A stretch of 64,000 bases of DNA from positions 62,001 through 126,000 of the forward strand of contig JAPDOI010000424.1 in the NCBI GenBank assembly GCA_029168955.1, written 5' to 3'. Source of the stretch: Aplectana chamaeleonis. Lineage: Eukaryota; Nematoda; Chromadorea; Rhabditida; Cosmocercidae. The notes beneath the pieces were generated by a model. The model was given only the letters and a program-made list of their open reading frames with translations. It made no database searches and was not told the DNA's origin. Both the position numbers and the translations under genes were made by a program. This document shows, piece after piece, positions 11,185 through 22,274 of this stretch; position 1 is the stretch's first letter; each line of letters starts with the position of its first letter.

Positions 11185-12052
11185 TTAGGTTGTAACATAA
11201 GTCTTGGAAGTTTACAATTCTAGAACTTTCCATTCCTAGTCGATATAGATCAACTAACTCATGATAGTGAGAGAAGTATCTGAAAGCTTCTTAGCGAAAC
11301 CTTTATAAACGCGCGCTCTCACTTCACCGTCGAATTATGCGTTCTCTTTCTTCACCCCAATGCGTTCTACGACTCCTTGCGTTCTGCGAGTGGCGCCGCG
11401 GCACCTCGGCTGTGACTACAGTCGCCAATATCAACGCTGTCTTTGGCGAGGAGTCTGTCAACTACTCCACCGTTCATCGCTGGTTTACTCGCTTTGAGGA
11501 AGGAGATACCGACTTCGAAGGCAAACTATAGAAGACTCGACCATTCTTGAAGTCATCAAAGAGAATCCGGAAGCGAGTGTGCGGGAACTGGCGACGAGGA
11601 TCGGTTGCAGCCATATGACCATCGATCGTCGTCTTTCAAATCTTGGATATCGGAAAGTACTCGCACAATGGATACCTCATGCTCTCACCGACGGTCAAAG
11701 GATGACCCGACTGTCTATATGTCAGTCTTTTCTCCTCCGCTCCAACAGGAAGGACTTTCTGGAGGATGTGGTGACTGGAGATGAGAGTTGGGTACTATAC
11801 GACGCGGACGCACACAGAGCCTTCTGGCTTCCTCGAGGAGAACAGCCGCCAACTCAGTCAAAACCGAACCTTCATCGCAGGACTTCATCGATGCACAGAC
11901 TCCTGGGTTCTGGGAAAAGGGAATCAGCGACTTGCCTTTTAGATGGAGTAAAGTTGTAGATAGTTATGGTGATTATATTGTGGATTGAATGTGTGAAGCA
12001 ATAAAGATAAGAAAAAATTTAAAAATCTTCCAAGACTTATGTTACAACCTAA
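11185..12052 (+). mobile_element. Internally deleted mariner (bandit-like)
   Basis: Inverted ends TTAGGTTGTAACATAAGTCT are perfect over at least 24 bp and are flanked by the TA duplication typical of the Tc1/mariner superfamily. At 868 bp it is well short of the roughly 1.3 kb usual for a complete mariner. A hookworm mariner called bandit is known; the assignment here is from recollection and was not searched. Confidence 0.9.
11337..11985 (+). pseudogene. Broken mariner transposase
   Basis: The first part (11337-11531) holds a helix-turn-helix ending VNYSTVHRWFTRFEEGD. A second frame (11579-11959) has the second DNA-binding helix region (ELATRIGCSHMTIDRRLSNL) and the first catalytic aspartate in VVTGDESWVLY. 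The frame breaks between them near 11530. After KPNLHRRT the sequence jumps to a C-terminal tail (FWEKGISDLPFRWSKVVDSY, other frame), so the region with the second and third catalytic aspartates is deleted. The product cannot be active; the ends may still be mobilised in trans. Confidence 0.88.
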
Positions 12053-12693
12053 TACATGGAACCGTTTTTAGGACTCTTCCTACCGATATGTCAGGACGAA
12101 CCCGTAGCGAAAGGCATTGTTAGCAAGTCTGATGCCGAGTCCACCATTTTCTTGATTGAGATACATTTTTTACGTTGCTATGTCCTGGTACATTTGATTG
12201 AGCTCCTAAAGTCTTGAACTGAAAAGGATGTTCTAATTTGGGATTCAATCCTTAGGGAGCAAAACTCGTTGGCGTATTCTTTTTTTTCAAAAATGACTCA
12301 GGCGCCTGTAGCGTAATGACAGGATGCGTTGTAGTTGCCGTAAACAACCGTGTGTTCCATCCACGCCGAAAACCAACCCACTCTGCGATCCATTCGGCAT
12401 CGATAGATTGGCAGCAGGCTCGTCAAAAAAGTTGAGAACACTGGCATAAACATGGCCTGGCCTTCCAAGTTCTAGTATAAGTTCAACACATACAATTCTG
12501 AATGATCTTCCAAACGTTCGCGACTTTCTTTGACCACAATGACTTCAAGTTCATGTGCAGGTGATTTTGAAGTCTGAAATCGTCACGCTAGTACCACCTC
12601 AAAACTGAAAATGTATCGCGAGAAGCTGAGATTGAAGAACGTTTGTCGCGTATCACGCCATATGAGCACGCCCCACGCGACATTCGCCTTTAA

Positions 12694-13731
12694 AGGCAGC
12701 GTTCACGATGATCATCCTCGTTGACTTTCCACAGTGAAATGATAGGCGAGAAGGATCCTAGGCTCCCAGTGTCGAAAGAGCAGTAGACAACGAGCCAGGA
12801 GCGGCAAAATAATGGCTGCAAACTAGCGTTTTGGTGCCCCAGACACGCCCCGCGCTCCAGATCCGCCCAATCGAAATGAACAATCGAAGACCCAGATTAC
12901 AGGAATGATCAAGTCAAGGAAGTGCTGATAAGCGAGCTGATCTTTTGATTGCATTGAATGCTATCATCCTTCATAGCGGTCACTCAGGCAGAAATGGAAA
13001 CCCAACTGGGCAACGTCATAGTCACTCACCAATAGCATATAAGCGGGGGCCAGTGACGCCGAGGTGCAAGGGTGCTCAGACCAGTGATGACGTGTCAACG
13101 GGCCCGGTTCTGCCCCCTCCTCTACTTGGATGCGCTCTATCGATTACCTAGAGTCTAATTCGGGCCCATCACCCGGCAAGAGTGTGGGCTCTCTCACAAA
13201 AATTGAGCTATGGGTAGAGATCCAGCGCTTGTTCCTTCCATGCCCTATCGATTGACATGGGAACCCCTCGCTTTCATGATCCAAGGACTTGAGCGAGTGC
13301 AAGTCTACTTGATCACTCCAGCCGGCGGCGCGGTCACTCTATGCAAGATTGTGCGCCGTATACTGCGCGGGTTTGGTTGAGGATTCAACGTGCCATGGCT
13401 AGTGGTTGCCCGGGTCATAAGGAACTGTGTTTCGAATCTCGATTAGGCTGACCGGGTGGTGAAAACCGAGATCCGCTTCCAAAACTTGTCGGGGACACAA
13501 CCGGTCCCTATGATTTGCACTGAAATGCACCCAAAAAGTGACCGGTTGAGTGACCATTTTCTGCCTGAGCATTTCCTCCACGCTCAAAAATCAACTTAAA
13601 CAAGAGAGGGCCTATTTTGGCTCAAAAACGCGTCTTTCGTCTCCTTTTCAAGCATGCCTTGCTATACAGGGCACCAGACCTTCCGTAAACCGTGAAAATA
13701 TCGGAAGTGAAATTTATCGTGAACACTGCCT
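12694..13731. mobile_element. TTAA MITE with AGGCAGCGTTCACGAT ends, copy A
   Basis: The inverted ends AGGCAGCGTTCACGAT and ATCGTGAACACTGCCT are flanked on both sides by TTAA. Interior sequence on both sides matches the copy at 59241-59687 (for example TCCTCCACGCTCAAAA and ACAGGGCACCAGA). It is longer because another element (12983-13569) has inserted. TTAA duplications are the hallmark of piggyBac-type transposition; no transposase is encoded here. Confidence 0.8.
12983..13569. mobile_element. Nested MITE with CTCAGGCAGAAA ends
   Basis: Inverted ends CTCAGGCAGAAATGG and CCATTTTCTGCCTGAG bound 587 bp that are absent from the related TTAA element at 59241-59687. The point of insertion lies between CATAGCGGT and CATTTCCTCC. 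Any target duplication is very short (CA). No open frame of note. Confidence 0.65.
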
Positions 13732-14182
13732 TTAACTTAACCACATTCTCACCAACCCCTAATGTGCTGACGTACTACCCTACGGATGCGTGCTCTGAGT
13801 TTTGGCCAAGCAGTGGCCGATAAGAAGCCACGAAATGTCTGATTTCTGCATAGTCGAAAAAAGCTGGTTGCCGACAAATAGCTCGCTCAGAAACAGCCGC
13901 AAAAAATGCTCTTCAAGGGAGTATACGACACATTTTTGTGCCGGATTCGGATGTCAACACCGCCGTCGGTTCAGCTACCCATGTTTTCTCCGCTATTTCA
14001 CAAACAACAAGGTCACAGCCGCGTAGTAGCCAAGAAATAATTGAGAAGTTTCCGGGAAACAGCTCACTAGGAACAGCTGTTAAGCCTGGTGGGCTATTCC
14101 TCAGCCAAGACTCTCAGAGTGAGTGCCTTTGATTATGTTCTATCCATCATTGACGCGTCTTTGCTACTATCAACGTCTCATA

Positions 14183-15786
14183 GACATCTTTTACGGTCCT
14201 CACAGGAAGCGCGGTGGGCTATGGAAGTTCTCACCACGCGGCACGCTCGGGACGAGCGGGAAACGACTATGACATCTCTGGCGGCACCGCCGTGCGGGTC
14301 AAAGTTGGGCTTCAAATATGACACGCACAGGAATTCCTGACTTGCAATTGCGTATACGGTAGCCTGGAGTAGTTCCGGAATTATTTATGTTGGAGTGAAC
14401 TTAGGCTGAGGAGCCAGTATTAATTCCAATGGAGAAACCGCCATGACGGTTTGGGCGGTGCCGCTATGGCGGTGGTGGATGGGCGGCACGCGCGTCCCGT
14501 ACAGTAAGCACTCTAACTCAGACGATAGCAGGCCCTGAGCCCACCCCGAATGAACCCGGAGCCGCGTCCATGTTGCGCTCAGGGTGACAAGTTTGGCGAT
14601 TTCCGGGCCACATATGTTGCGATGCAGGCCACATACGTTGCGCTCCGGGTGCTAACGACGAAATTGATTCTGGCAGCGCCCTGAGCGCAACTCTCGGCTG
14701 ATGACGTCATAGTACATCATCCAGCGTCGACGGTTGCGCCCCGGGCGCTTTCTATAAACCGATATTAGCAACACAGTTGCAAAAATCGATATTTCGATGT
14801 AGTTCAGACGCTTCGCTGATTGATTATCGCACCCATTTTAGCTAATCAAGTTTTCAAAGGAGAAACCAAAGATTTCCACAGATTCACCGAATTACCCCAA
14901 CCTACTGAATTTCCTTGAAATCATGTGACCTAATTGTTTCTTTTCTAAGCTAGTACTGATTATGAAATAGCTAAGCTTATTTCACTTTCCCGAGCGAAAT
15001 ATATTCTGTTCCCTCGCGCCCTTGTGCGGAGCGAGGGTAGAGGCAGCGAGAAAATGTGGGGAGAAGGAGACGCAGCGTACGCGCGCAGACGCACGCGATG
15101 AAGGGAAATAAATTCCACTCGGAAACAGAGGATGAGGTGAATCTCGCATTTACGAACATTCAAAACGCGTATTAAATCCAACAAACCCTCCGGAATCAAT
15201 TTTTTTTCGATTAAGGACTTTTTTAATTTTTTGAAGTGGATGATTACATTAAAAAATCTGAGCGATTGGTTTTTTTTCTCAATTTTTCGAAATGATTAAA
15301 TGAATTCAAAAAAATTCCCTCCATTAATATTGGCAAAATGCGTTCGGAAAGCCATGTTAACGTTTTATTTCTTAATACAGTCTAAATGTTGCACAAATAT
15401 GAAGAATATAATGAATTTGAGGATGGTCGAATATTGAGCGCAAATGGAGTAGAGGAAATCAATTACAAGCACCACAAAGGAAGCAGTGAGAATCCTACTC
15501 AAAAATCGCAGGAAGCCCAGATGCTCTACTTTGTTCCAATCGATTCATCTGATTTCGAAATGCGCGAGTCAGTCAACGCATGTGGCCCTGGGAGCAGCCT
15601 GAACGCACTGCACGTTGCAATCACAACCGAAACGCACCGCAAGTTTGATTATCAACTGCTCTGCGTTTCGGTTGTAGTGGGCGGGGAGAGGCGGAGCCGG
15701 TTGCGCTCCGGGCCTGCTACTGGCTGAGATAGTCCACCGCGCGTCACGCGTGTACAGCTCTTGCGATGAGGACTATGAAACGTGCC
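14183..15786. mobile_element. Second copy of the GGCATCTTTCA-end TIR element (1.6 kb)
   Basis: The left end GACATCTTTTACGGTCCTCA and right end TGAGGACTATGAAACGTGCC are inverted relatives of the ends at 1310-1844. The sub-terminal GGAAGCGCGGTGGGCTATG and GATAGTCCACCGCGCG also match. The interior is different and longer. A 113-residue plus-strand frame at 15386-15727 lies in it; no domain is recognised, so it is not called as a gene. Confidence 0.6.
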
Positions 15787-15884
15787 ATAGGACATTTGTG
15801 CAGTTCCGTAGATATTAAATTTCAGTTATGATTAGGATGATCAAAATTACACTCTCTAGTCACTTGAAAAAAAGTTGAAATGCA

Positions 15885-15998
15885 AAAAGTATTTTTTTCT
15901 GAAAATTTTCTGTTTTCCGGCCATTTTGGCCTTTCTGCTTTCTGACAAGCTCGATTTTCTGTTTTCTGAATTTTTTTTTCAAATTTCCGCACATCCCT
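15885..15998 (-). repeat. Word-built element, copy 2 (TTTTCTG word)
   Basis: On the minus strand it begins AGGGATGTGCGGAAATTTGA and runs through CAGAAAA words and GGCCAAAATGGCCGG. It lies head to head with copy 3 at 16007-16105, separated by about ten bases (GTGGGGATC). Confidence 0.6.
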
Positions 15999-16006
15999 GG
16001 TGGGGA

Positions 16007-16105
16007 TCAGGAATTTGCGGCAGTTGCTGCTTGTCGTTTGCCGCCCGTGTTTGGGACTTTTTTTGTCGTGGGCCGAAATTTTAGTGATTTTCCGGCAAAG
16101 CGTTC
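16007..16105 (+). repeat. Word-built element, copy 3 (TTTGCCG word)
   Basis: It begins CAGGAATTTGCGGCAGTTGC and shows the skeleton of the copy at 38104 (CGTTTGCCG.CCGT.TTTGG.AC.TTTTTTGTCG). The boundary is slightly decayed. Confidence 0.5.
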
Positions 16106-16211
16106 GAAAGGAATTCGGGGTATATCCATTATCCTGGGGTTTCGACTTATCAGTGATCTGCTCTGTCACCTGGTCATTTTCGAACAACAAGAGAAACAAA
16201 AATAGGTGCGA

Positions 16212-16290
16212 AATTGTGGTGAGCGCGAAGCGCTCACCAGATTTGGCTTTGATTCGCCATCGCGCAACCCCCTGATCTCGGTATCAGGGT
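16212..16290 (+). repeat. Isolated terminal module of the giant palindrome family
   Basis: The sequence TTGTGGTGAGCGCGAAGCGC, then TCACCAGATTTGGCTTTGAT, matches the outer ends of the 41.7-58.1 kb palindrome (TTGTGGTGCGCGCAAAGCGC and its mirror). The following CGCGCAACCCCCTGATCTC also corresponds. No partner end is visible nearby, so this is a solo or truncated end. Confidence 0.55.
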
Positions 16291-16784
16291 CCAGAGTAAA
16301 CGTAGAAAAACCGTTCTTTTTGCATTTAATATACTTTAGAAAGGTGAATAACTGTTCAAAAAATGGTCTGAAATGGTTACCTGAGATTCGAGAAAAAGTG
16401 TCAAAACCACGTCATTTTGGTCGAAAAAATGTTCATCTCCTTTTTTTCAGTTGGCGTTCACGATCTTGTTGGAACACTTATCGTTGAGCTAGAGAGCTCA
16501 TTTTTGGTCAGGGAGCTGGTTTTGTTTGCACCTAGCTCCTGTCAAAATTTGAAGTTGGTAGCTCAATTTTTGTGGAACCTCAAAATTGAGGGTCAGGAAA
16601 GACAAAAACACGTAAACATGTTATTATAAACCATCCGACGTTTACTTAATCGTAAAAATGAACTAGTGAAATAAACACCGTTACTGATAGGCTTTTACTC
16701 AGGATTTGACGGGGCAACGCTTCAATCAATACGGCAGGATCTCGGAAGTACTTTTTGGAACGCGGCACCGTGTGACTCAGAAGT

Positions 16785-18374
16785 GCGCCACAGAACGCCG
16801 TAGTAAGTGTGCGGGACCCAAGTGGGAGTGCGCCGGACGCCGTAGAAAGTGTGCGGGACCCAAATGGGTGTGCGCAGAACGCCGTAAAAAGTGTGTGGGA
16901 CCTGTAAGAAAGTGTGCCGGACGCCGTAGAAAGTGTGCGGGACCCACGTGGGAGTGTGCCGCACGCCGTATAAAGTGTGCGGGACTCAAGTGGGAGTGCG
17001 CCGGACGCCGTAGGAAGTGTGCGGGACCCAAATTAGATTGCGCCACGCGCGTAGAAAGCGTGCGGGACCCAAGTGGGAGTGTGCCACACGCCATAGAAAG
17101 TGTGCGGAACCCAAATGAGAGAGCGTCGGACGCCGTAGAAAGTGTGCGGGACCCAAGTGGGAGTGCGCCGGACGACATAGAAAGTGTGCGGGACTCAAGT
17201 GGGAGTGCGCCGGACGCCGTAGAAGGTGTGCGGGACCCAAATGAGAGTGCGCCACACGCCGTAGAAAGCATGCGGGACCCAAGTGGAGTGCGCCGGACGC
17301 CGTAGAAAGTGTGCGGGACCCACATGGCCGTGCGCCGGACGCCGTAGAAAGTGTGCGGGACTCAAATGAGAGTGCTCCACACGCCGTAGAAAGCATGCGG
17401 GACCCAAGTGGGAGTGCGCCGGACGCCGTAGAAAGTGTGCGGGACCCACATGGGCGTGCGCAGAACGCCGTAGAAAGCGGCTGGACCCAAAAGGGAGTGC
17501 ACCGGACGCCGTAGAAAGTGTGCGGGACTCAAGTGGGAGTGCGCCGGACGCCGTAGAAAGTGGGCGGGACCCAAATGAGAGTGCGCCACACGCCGTAGAA
17601 AGCGTGCGGGACCCAAGTGGGAGTGCGCCCGACGCGGTAGAAAGTGTGCGGGACCCAAATGAGAGTGCGCCGGACGCCGTAGAAAGTGTGCGGAACCCAA
17701 ATGAGAATGCGCCACACGCCGTAGAAAGTGTGCGGGACCCACGTGAGAGTGCGCCGGACGCCGTATAAAGTGTGCGGGACCCAAGTGGGAGTGCGCCGGA
17801 CGACATAGAAAGTGTGCGGGACTCAAGTGGGAGTGCGCCGGACGCCGTATAAAGTGTGCGGGACCCAAATGAGGGTGCGCTACACGCCGTAGAAAGCATG
17901 CGGGACCCAAGTGGGAGTGCGCCGGACGCCGTAGAAAGTGTGCGGGACCCACATGGGCGTGCGCCGGACGCCGTAGAAAGTGTGCGGGACTCAAGTGCGA
18001 TTGCGCCGGACGCCATAGAAAGTGTGCGGGACTCAAGTGGGAGTGCGCCGGACGCCGTATAAAGTGTGCGGGACCCAAGTGGGAGTGCGCCACACGCCGT
18101 AGAAAGCATGAGGGACCCAAGTGGGAGTGTGCCGGACGCCGTAGAAAGTGTGCGGGACCCAAATGAGAGTGCGCTACACGCCGTAGAAAGCATGCGGGAC
18201 CCAAGTGGGAGTGCGCCGGACGCCGTAGAAAGCGTGCGGGACCCAAATGAGAGTGCGCCACACGCCGTAGAAAGCATGCGGGACCCAAGTGGGAGTGCGC
18301 CGGACGCCGTAGAAAGTGTGCGGGACCCAAATGAGAGTGCGCCACACGCCGTAGAAAGCGTGCGGGACCCAAAT
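16785..18374. repeat. 42-bp minisatellite array, about 38 units
   Basis: The unit is approximately CGCCGGACGCCGTAGAAAGT, GTGCGGGACCCAAGTGGGAG, TG. Two variants alternate irregularly: CAAGTGGGAGTGCGCCGGACG and CAAATGAGAGTGCGCCACACG. Because 42 is a multiple of three and stops are rare, long frames stay open on both strands (412 and 336 residues on the minus strand, 199 on the plus), each a 14-residue repeat. These are artefacts of the period; there is no start context, splice signal or domain. Confidence 0.93.
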
Positions 18375-18679
18375 AGAAGCACGCCCATGCGGATCATTTT
18401 TTCCGCAGGGTTAGCGTAACCATTCTTGAGCAAAACATGATAACGAACGATAACACACGTTCATAACATGCGGGGTATAAAAGGGCAGAGGAACGGTATG
18501 CATTCATTCACAAACCGCCCTCTTCGAGAAGCCGCCGGGAAGTGGCTGAGGAGGTCGAAATTGTGCAAACACGTTTGTTGCCTATTACGATGTGCTCATA
18601 TGCAAGCTGACACTCAGAAAATTTTTGAAGGAGGGTAATGGTGGCCCTGCGGAAAAATGATCGGCATAAGCGTGCTTGT
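18375..18679. mobile_element. 305-bp TIR element inserted in the minisatellite
   Basis: Inverted ends of about 40 bp (AGAAGCACGCCCATGCGGAT against ACAAGCACGCTTATGCCGAT on the other strand, then CATTTTTTCCGCAGGG) are flanked by the nine bases GACCCAAAT on each side. That is a target duplication of one minisatellite stretch. Nine bases suits Mutator-like elements. It carries a TATA/initiator block but no coding frame. Confidence 0.75.
18472..18511 (+). promoter_or_regulatory. TATA plus initiator block in the 305-bp TIR element
   Basis: GGGGTATAAAAG is followed after exactly 19 bp by TTCATTCAC, the same layout as in the fold-back at 2786-4280, although the 19 bp between them differ. Transcription from it would run rightwards out of the element into the remaining array. 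Confidence 0.5.
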
Positions 18680-18960
18680 GACCCAAATGGGCGTACGCAG
18701 AACGCCGTATAACGTGTGTGGGACCCAAATGAGAGTGCGCTGGACACCGTAGAAAGTGCCGGACCCGAATGGGTGTGCGCAGAACGCCGTAGAAAGTGTG
18801 CAGGACATCAGTGGGAGTGTGCAAGATGTAACAGAATGTGCGCAGGACATTAGTGGGAGTGTGCAGGACGTCATAGAAAGTGTGCAGGACATCAGAGAGG
18901 TGTGCAGGACATCAGTTGGAGTGCGAAGGACGTCATAGAAGGGTGAGGGGGGCAGGACAT
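18680..18960. repeat. Right-hand, degenerate part of the minisatellite
   Basis: After the inserted element the array resumes (GACCCAAATGGGCGTACGCA) and then drifts to a related unit, GTGTGCAGGACATCAGTGGG with GACGTCATAGAAA. The units become irregular and the array ends near 18960. Confidence 0.8.
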
Positions 18961-19038
18961 TACTGGGTTTACTTTCATCTAACACCACCAGGCATAAATC
19001 ATGTTAGAAAGGAAACCTTTCGGAAAAATAAATGAAAT

Positions 19039-19697
19039 TCTTGAAAGTTTAGGTTCCTGGCAAAAGTGAAGATTTGGCATGGCCATTTTTTCGAAGAATT
19101 AGAAATATACTCAGGTAAAAGGGGAAGGTAAAGAAAAATGAAAAAAAGTTTTGAAATATTCCTGAGAACGATTTGGCGTAGAATAATTTGTTTTTCGGGA
19201 AATGAAGTGAAATAGTTGAAAGTATGATTTGGCAGTCGAGTTCGAACCAACTATTGATAAGAGTTGTGCAAAACGAGAGATCGCCTTGTCTGTGCTTATC
19301 CGTAGAACATATCAAAGCGAAATCACGCGTGTTGATTTTACTTCACCTAATACGTGAAGACCGCCGCATTACAGCTCCCGAAAAAGTTTTGATGCTTCCC
19401 ATTTCACGCGTGATTTCGCTTTGAAATGTTCTACGGATAAGCACAGACAAGGCGATCTCTCGTTTTGCACAACTCTTATCAATAGCCGGTTCAAACTCGA
19501 CTGGCAAATCATACTTTCAACTATTTCACTTCATTTCCCGAAAAACAAATTATTCTACGCCAAATCGTTCTCAGGAATATTTCAAAACTTTTTTTCATTT
19601 TTCTTTACCTTCCCCTTTTACCTGAGTATATTTCTAATTCTTCGAAAAAATGGCCATGCCAAATCTTCACTTTTGCCAGGAACCTAAACTTTCAAGA
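19039..19697. mobile_element. Fold-back element with ~290-bp arms
   Basis: The left arm (19039-19330, beginning CTTGAAAGTTTAGGTTCCTG) is repeated in reverse as 19406-19697 with only a few differences. The arms are separated by about 75 bp. Matching short frames of 88 residues appear in both arms for that reason only. Near-identity suggests a young insertion or ongoing conversion between the arms. Confidence 0.85.
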
Positions 19698-20029
19698 ATC
19701 CTACTATGGAGATGACCAGCATAGGCAATTGATGCTCTTCAGTGTAATCAGACGGTCTATCATACCAGCTTTAACTAAACATGATTAGTTCGTGCGACAA
19801 TCAGTTGGTTAGCAGTGCTGGTTTCCTATTAAGGGGCGGAGCCTAGGAGAAAGGGTGGAGTTTGATGAATCCAGCTGTGCTGTTTTAAAGTAGATCTGAC
19901 AATTCTTTATCGGTTCCACCCCTACTCCAATCAAGACCCAACCTGTAATTTCAGATAGAAAAGCCGGCAAGCTCCCCTTCTTGAACGTTGCTTTCGAAAG
20001 CGTGCTCAGTGAGGGCTGTAGCGTGCGAT

Positions 20030-20274
20030 CCACGCGCAGATCTGTCCGAATCAGACTGTCCGCCTACGCGGTCGGCGCGCGTGACGAACAGCCGTCTCAA
20101 AGGTATTTTTCAGACTTATGAATCGATAACGTAGAATATCAGCCAAATAGAGAATAATAGTCGGCTCTTTGCACTCGTTGAGGGACTCGTCCAAAAAAAT
20201 GCTTTCGCGACGGTCGCTCGACACGCACGCCGAACGCGTGGCGGACAGTCTCAAAATCGTTTTCCGCACATCCC
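20030..20274 (-). repeat. Word-built element, copy 4 (boundary clear, interior uncertain)
   Basis: On the minus strand it starts AGGGATGTGCGGAAAACGAT, the shared boundary. The interior is GC-rich with GTCTGTCCGCC/GGCGGACAG words at both ends. The part at 20040-20110 also resembles 7258-7335 in the last lin-10 intron (CTCCGCCCACGCCGTCGGTC...CAAAGGCATTTTT). The far end is a guess. Confidence 0.4.
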
Positions 20275-20719
20275 TGGTGTCGATAATTAATAAACGGTGT
20301 CTCAGCCTCACCCGATTCTGGAGTTGAACGACAACACAGAAGGGGTTGCATATCGTGAGGGTAACCGGATACACATGTGAGCCTGTAGTGATTTTTGGAA
20401 AGTGTTTATTAATTTATTGCTTAATTTAGTTCCGCAAATTATTTGAGATTTGAGTAGTAGGCGTAGATTTCATGGAAGGGCTCTTGTTTGTTCCTTTGTA
20501 GCTTCAATTAAGCATTCATGATGCTGTCCTTTGACACCTGCTTCGGAGGAGCAATGTTGTGCGATTTTTCGACCTGAAACTGAATGTGTTGCTTTGTATA
20601 TAGAGAACAATTGAACATGACAGAACAACAAATGAACAGATTTAACCATACACATGCTCCGGCTTGAAATTTGAACGCAGTGCGTCAGATTTATTAACAT
20701 TTGGAAGCAATCAATTTAA

Positions 20720-20850
20720 AGGCAGTGTTCACGATGATTCTCGCCCCCGAGTTTTTCACATAAAACAAGGCGTTGGGCTCCAAGTGTTACCAAAATTACG
20801 AAGAAACGGCGACAAACGCATTTAAACGACGTATTTCAATGACATTATTC
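20720..20850 (+). repeat. Left end of a TTAA MITE, copy B (truncated)
   Basis: TTAA followed by AGGCAGTGTTCACGATGATT marks a family left end, and the next 100 bp (CGAGTTTTTCACA..GAAGAAACGGCGACAAACGC) resemble the copy at 61082. No matching right end follows before the next repeat at 20972, so the element is truncated. Confidence 0.6.
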
Positions 20851-20971
20851 TATAACATGGACTGGTTGTCCGATTGAATGAACATGTTCATGGTGGTTGT
20901 CACCGGTGGAGAATTGGGTCATTCGAGAATAGAAGAATATTTTATGCAAATCAGGTTTAGATAGGGCTCCA

Positions 20972-22058
20972 ACAAGGGAAGTGTTCAGAGTGGTAAACTC
21001 ATCCGCGAAAACGACCAGTATCGTTAGTATCTCTTCTGGCTCAATAGTAAAAATACACAGTATCCCGCCCCGAGCTGCAGGTTCGAACAAGTTACGAGCA
21101 TTTTTAAGCCTGGCGAAAAGGCAAGGGTACCTACCCATCAGGCATTTTTTTGGAGTTTCAAAAAATTTTCTCGGATTTGGCTCAAAAGTTGTTTGTAGGG
21201 GTAATCTAGGGTGGTGAACACGAATCTGGAGTTCATTTGCCGAAATTTTGAGGTTTACTGTAGGTTACGGTAGGTAACATGTCATTTAGGGGTCAAAACC
21301 CACCTTAGTATTTTGAAAATCGACAAACGGACGTTAAATTCGTATTCTCCACCCCAAATGACCCCCGTACACAATTTTTGAGTAAAATCTGAGATTTTGA
21401 CCAAACTACCGTATACCCACCCTAATCTACCGTAAATCGCAGAAAATCGATAAACGGACTCCAAATTCGTGTTCAGCACTCCAAATAACTCCACAGGAAC
21501 AATTTGAGCAATATCTACCGTAGCACTCCGAAAATCTCGAAAGTGGCTTTTTTCCCTCCAAATTTTCCCCGGTTGGGAAGCTTTGAACGAAATTAGCCGA
21601 AAACTTTGGAAAATCGACTATTAAACTACAGATTCGTAATCAGCGCCCCAAAAAAACCACCTAGGGGAATTTAAAGCCAAATCTGGAACATTTTTCTAAA
21701 ACGCTTCCAGAGCCCTCTAATCGGTATAAATATGTGCCCAACCGAAAATCCGTACAAGTCCAAAACGCATTTAGTCTGGGCAAAGTACGGAAAATGCGCC
21801 TTCACGCGAATTTTGCTCAGGGGAGTAGTTTTGGGCGCTGAACACAGTTATGGGGTCCGTTTCCGAATTTTCGAAAGATTAATGCCCTTTTTGGAGGGTA
21901 CAAAAAGCACAAAAAACGACCTTTTTAAGCTTGTAACTTCTTGGAACCTGCAGCTCGGGGCTGGATACTGCGCAGTTTTACTATTGAGCCACTAGAGGTA
22001 CTAACGATACTAGTCGTTTTGGCAGATGAGTTTACCACTCTAAGCACTTCTCTTGTAA
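20972..22058. mobile_element. 1.1-kb fold-back with an internal tandem block
   Basis: The ends AACAAGGGAAGTGTTCAGAG and CTCTAAGCACTTCTCTTGT are inverted, and pairing continues through GTGGTAAACTCATC and CAGCTGCAGG-like sequence to about 21105 and 21925. Inside are tandem blocks with TACGGTAG words and repeated GAACACGAATCTGGAGT / CCCCAAATGACC motifs. Relatives of this interior flank the giant palindrome (41640-41722 and 58085-58460) and occur in its core (46690-46990). Confidence 0.7.
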
Positions 22059-22274
22059 GGAAAGAACGGAGCAATAGAAAGTAGAGCATTGCAACGGACG
22101 GGTCCACAAAAGATTTCATTGTTACAAAAAACACTTCCTGTGATACTTAGGAGGCGGGGTGATACTTAAGGATTTCGTGTACTTCTGGTGCGTTTTTCTC
22201 TATTTCTACGTCATTTTGGTTCTAACCGGGGGCCACTTAATCAAATAAACCTAAAAAAAACCGAATAACCGCAA

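Noticed and set aside
13400..13445. tRNA T-arm-like TGTTTCGAATCTCGAT
   Set aside because: No acceptor stem or anticodon arm could be paired around it; it lies inside a nested MITE.
17195..18433. 412- and 336-residue open frames on the minus strand
   Set aside because: They translate a 42-bp minisatellite; three frames are open at once and no splice or start context is present.
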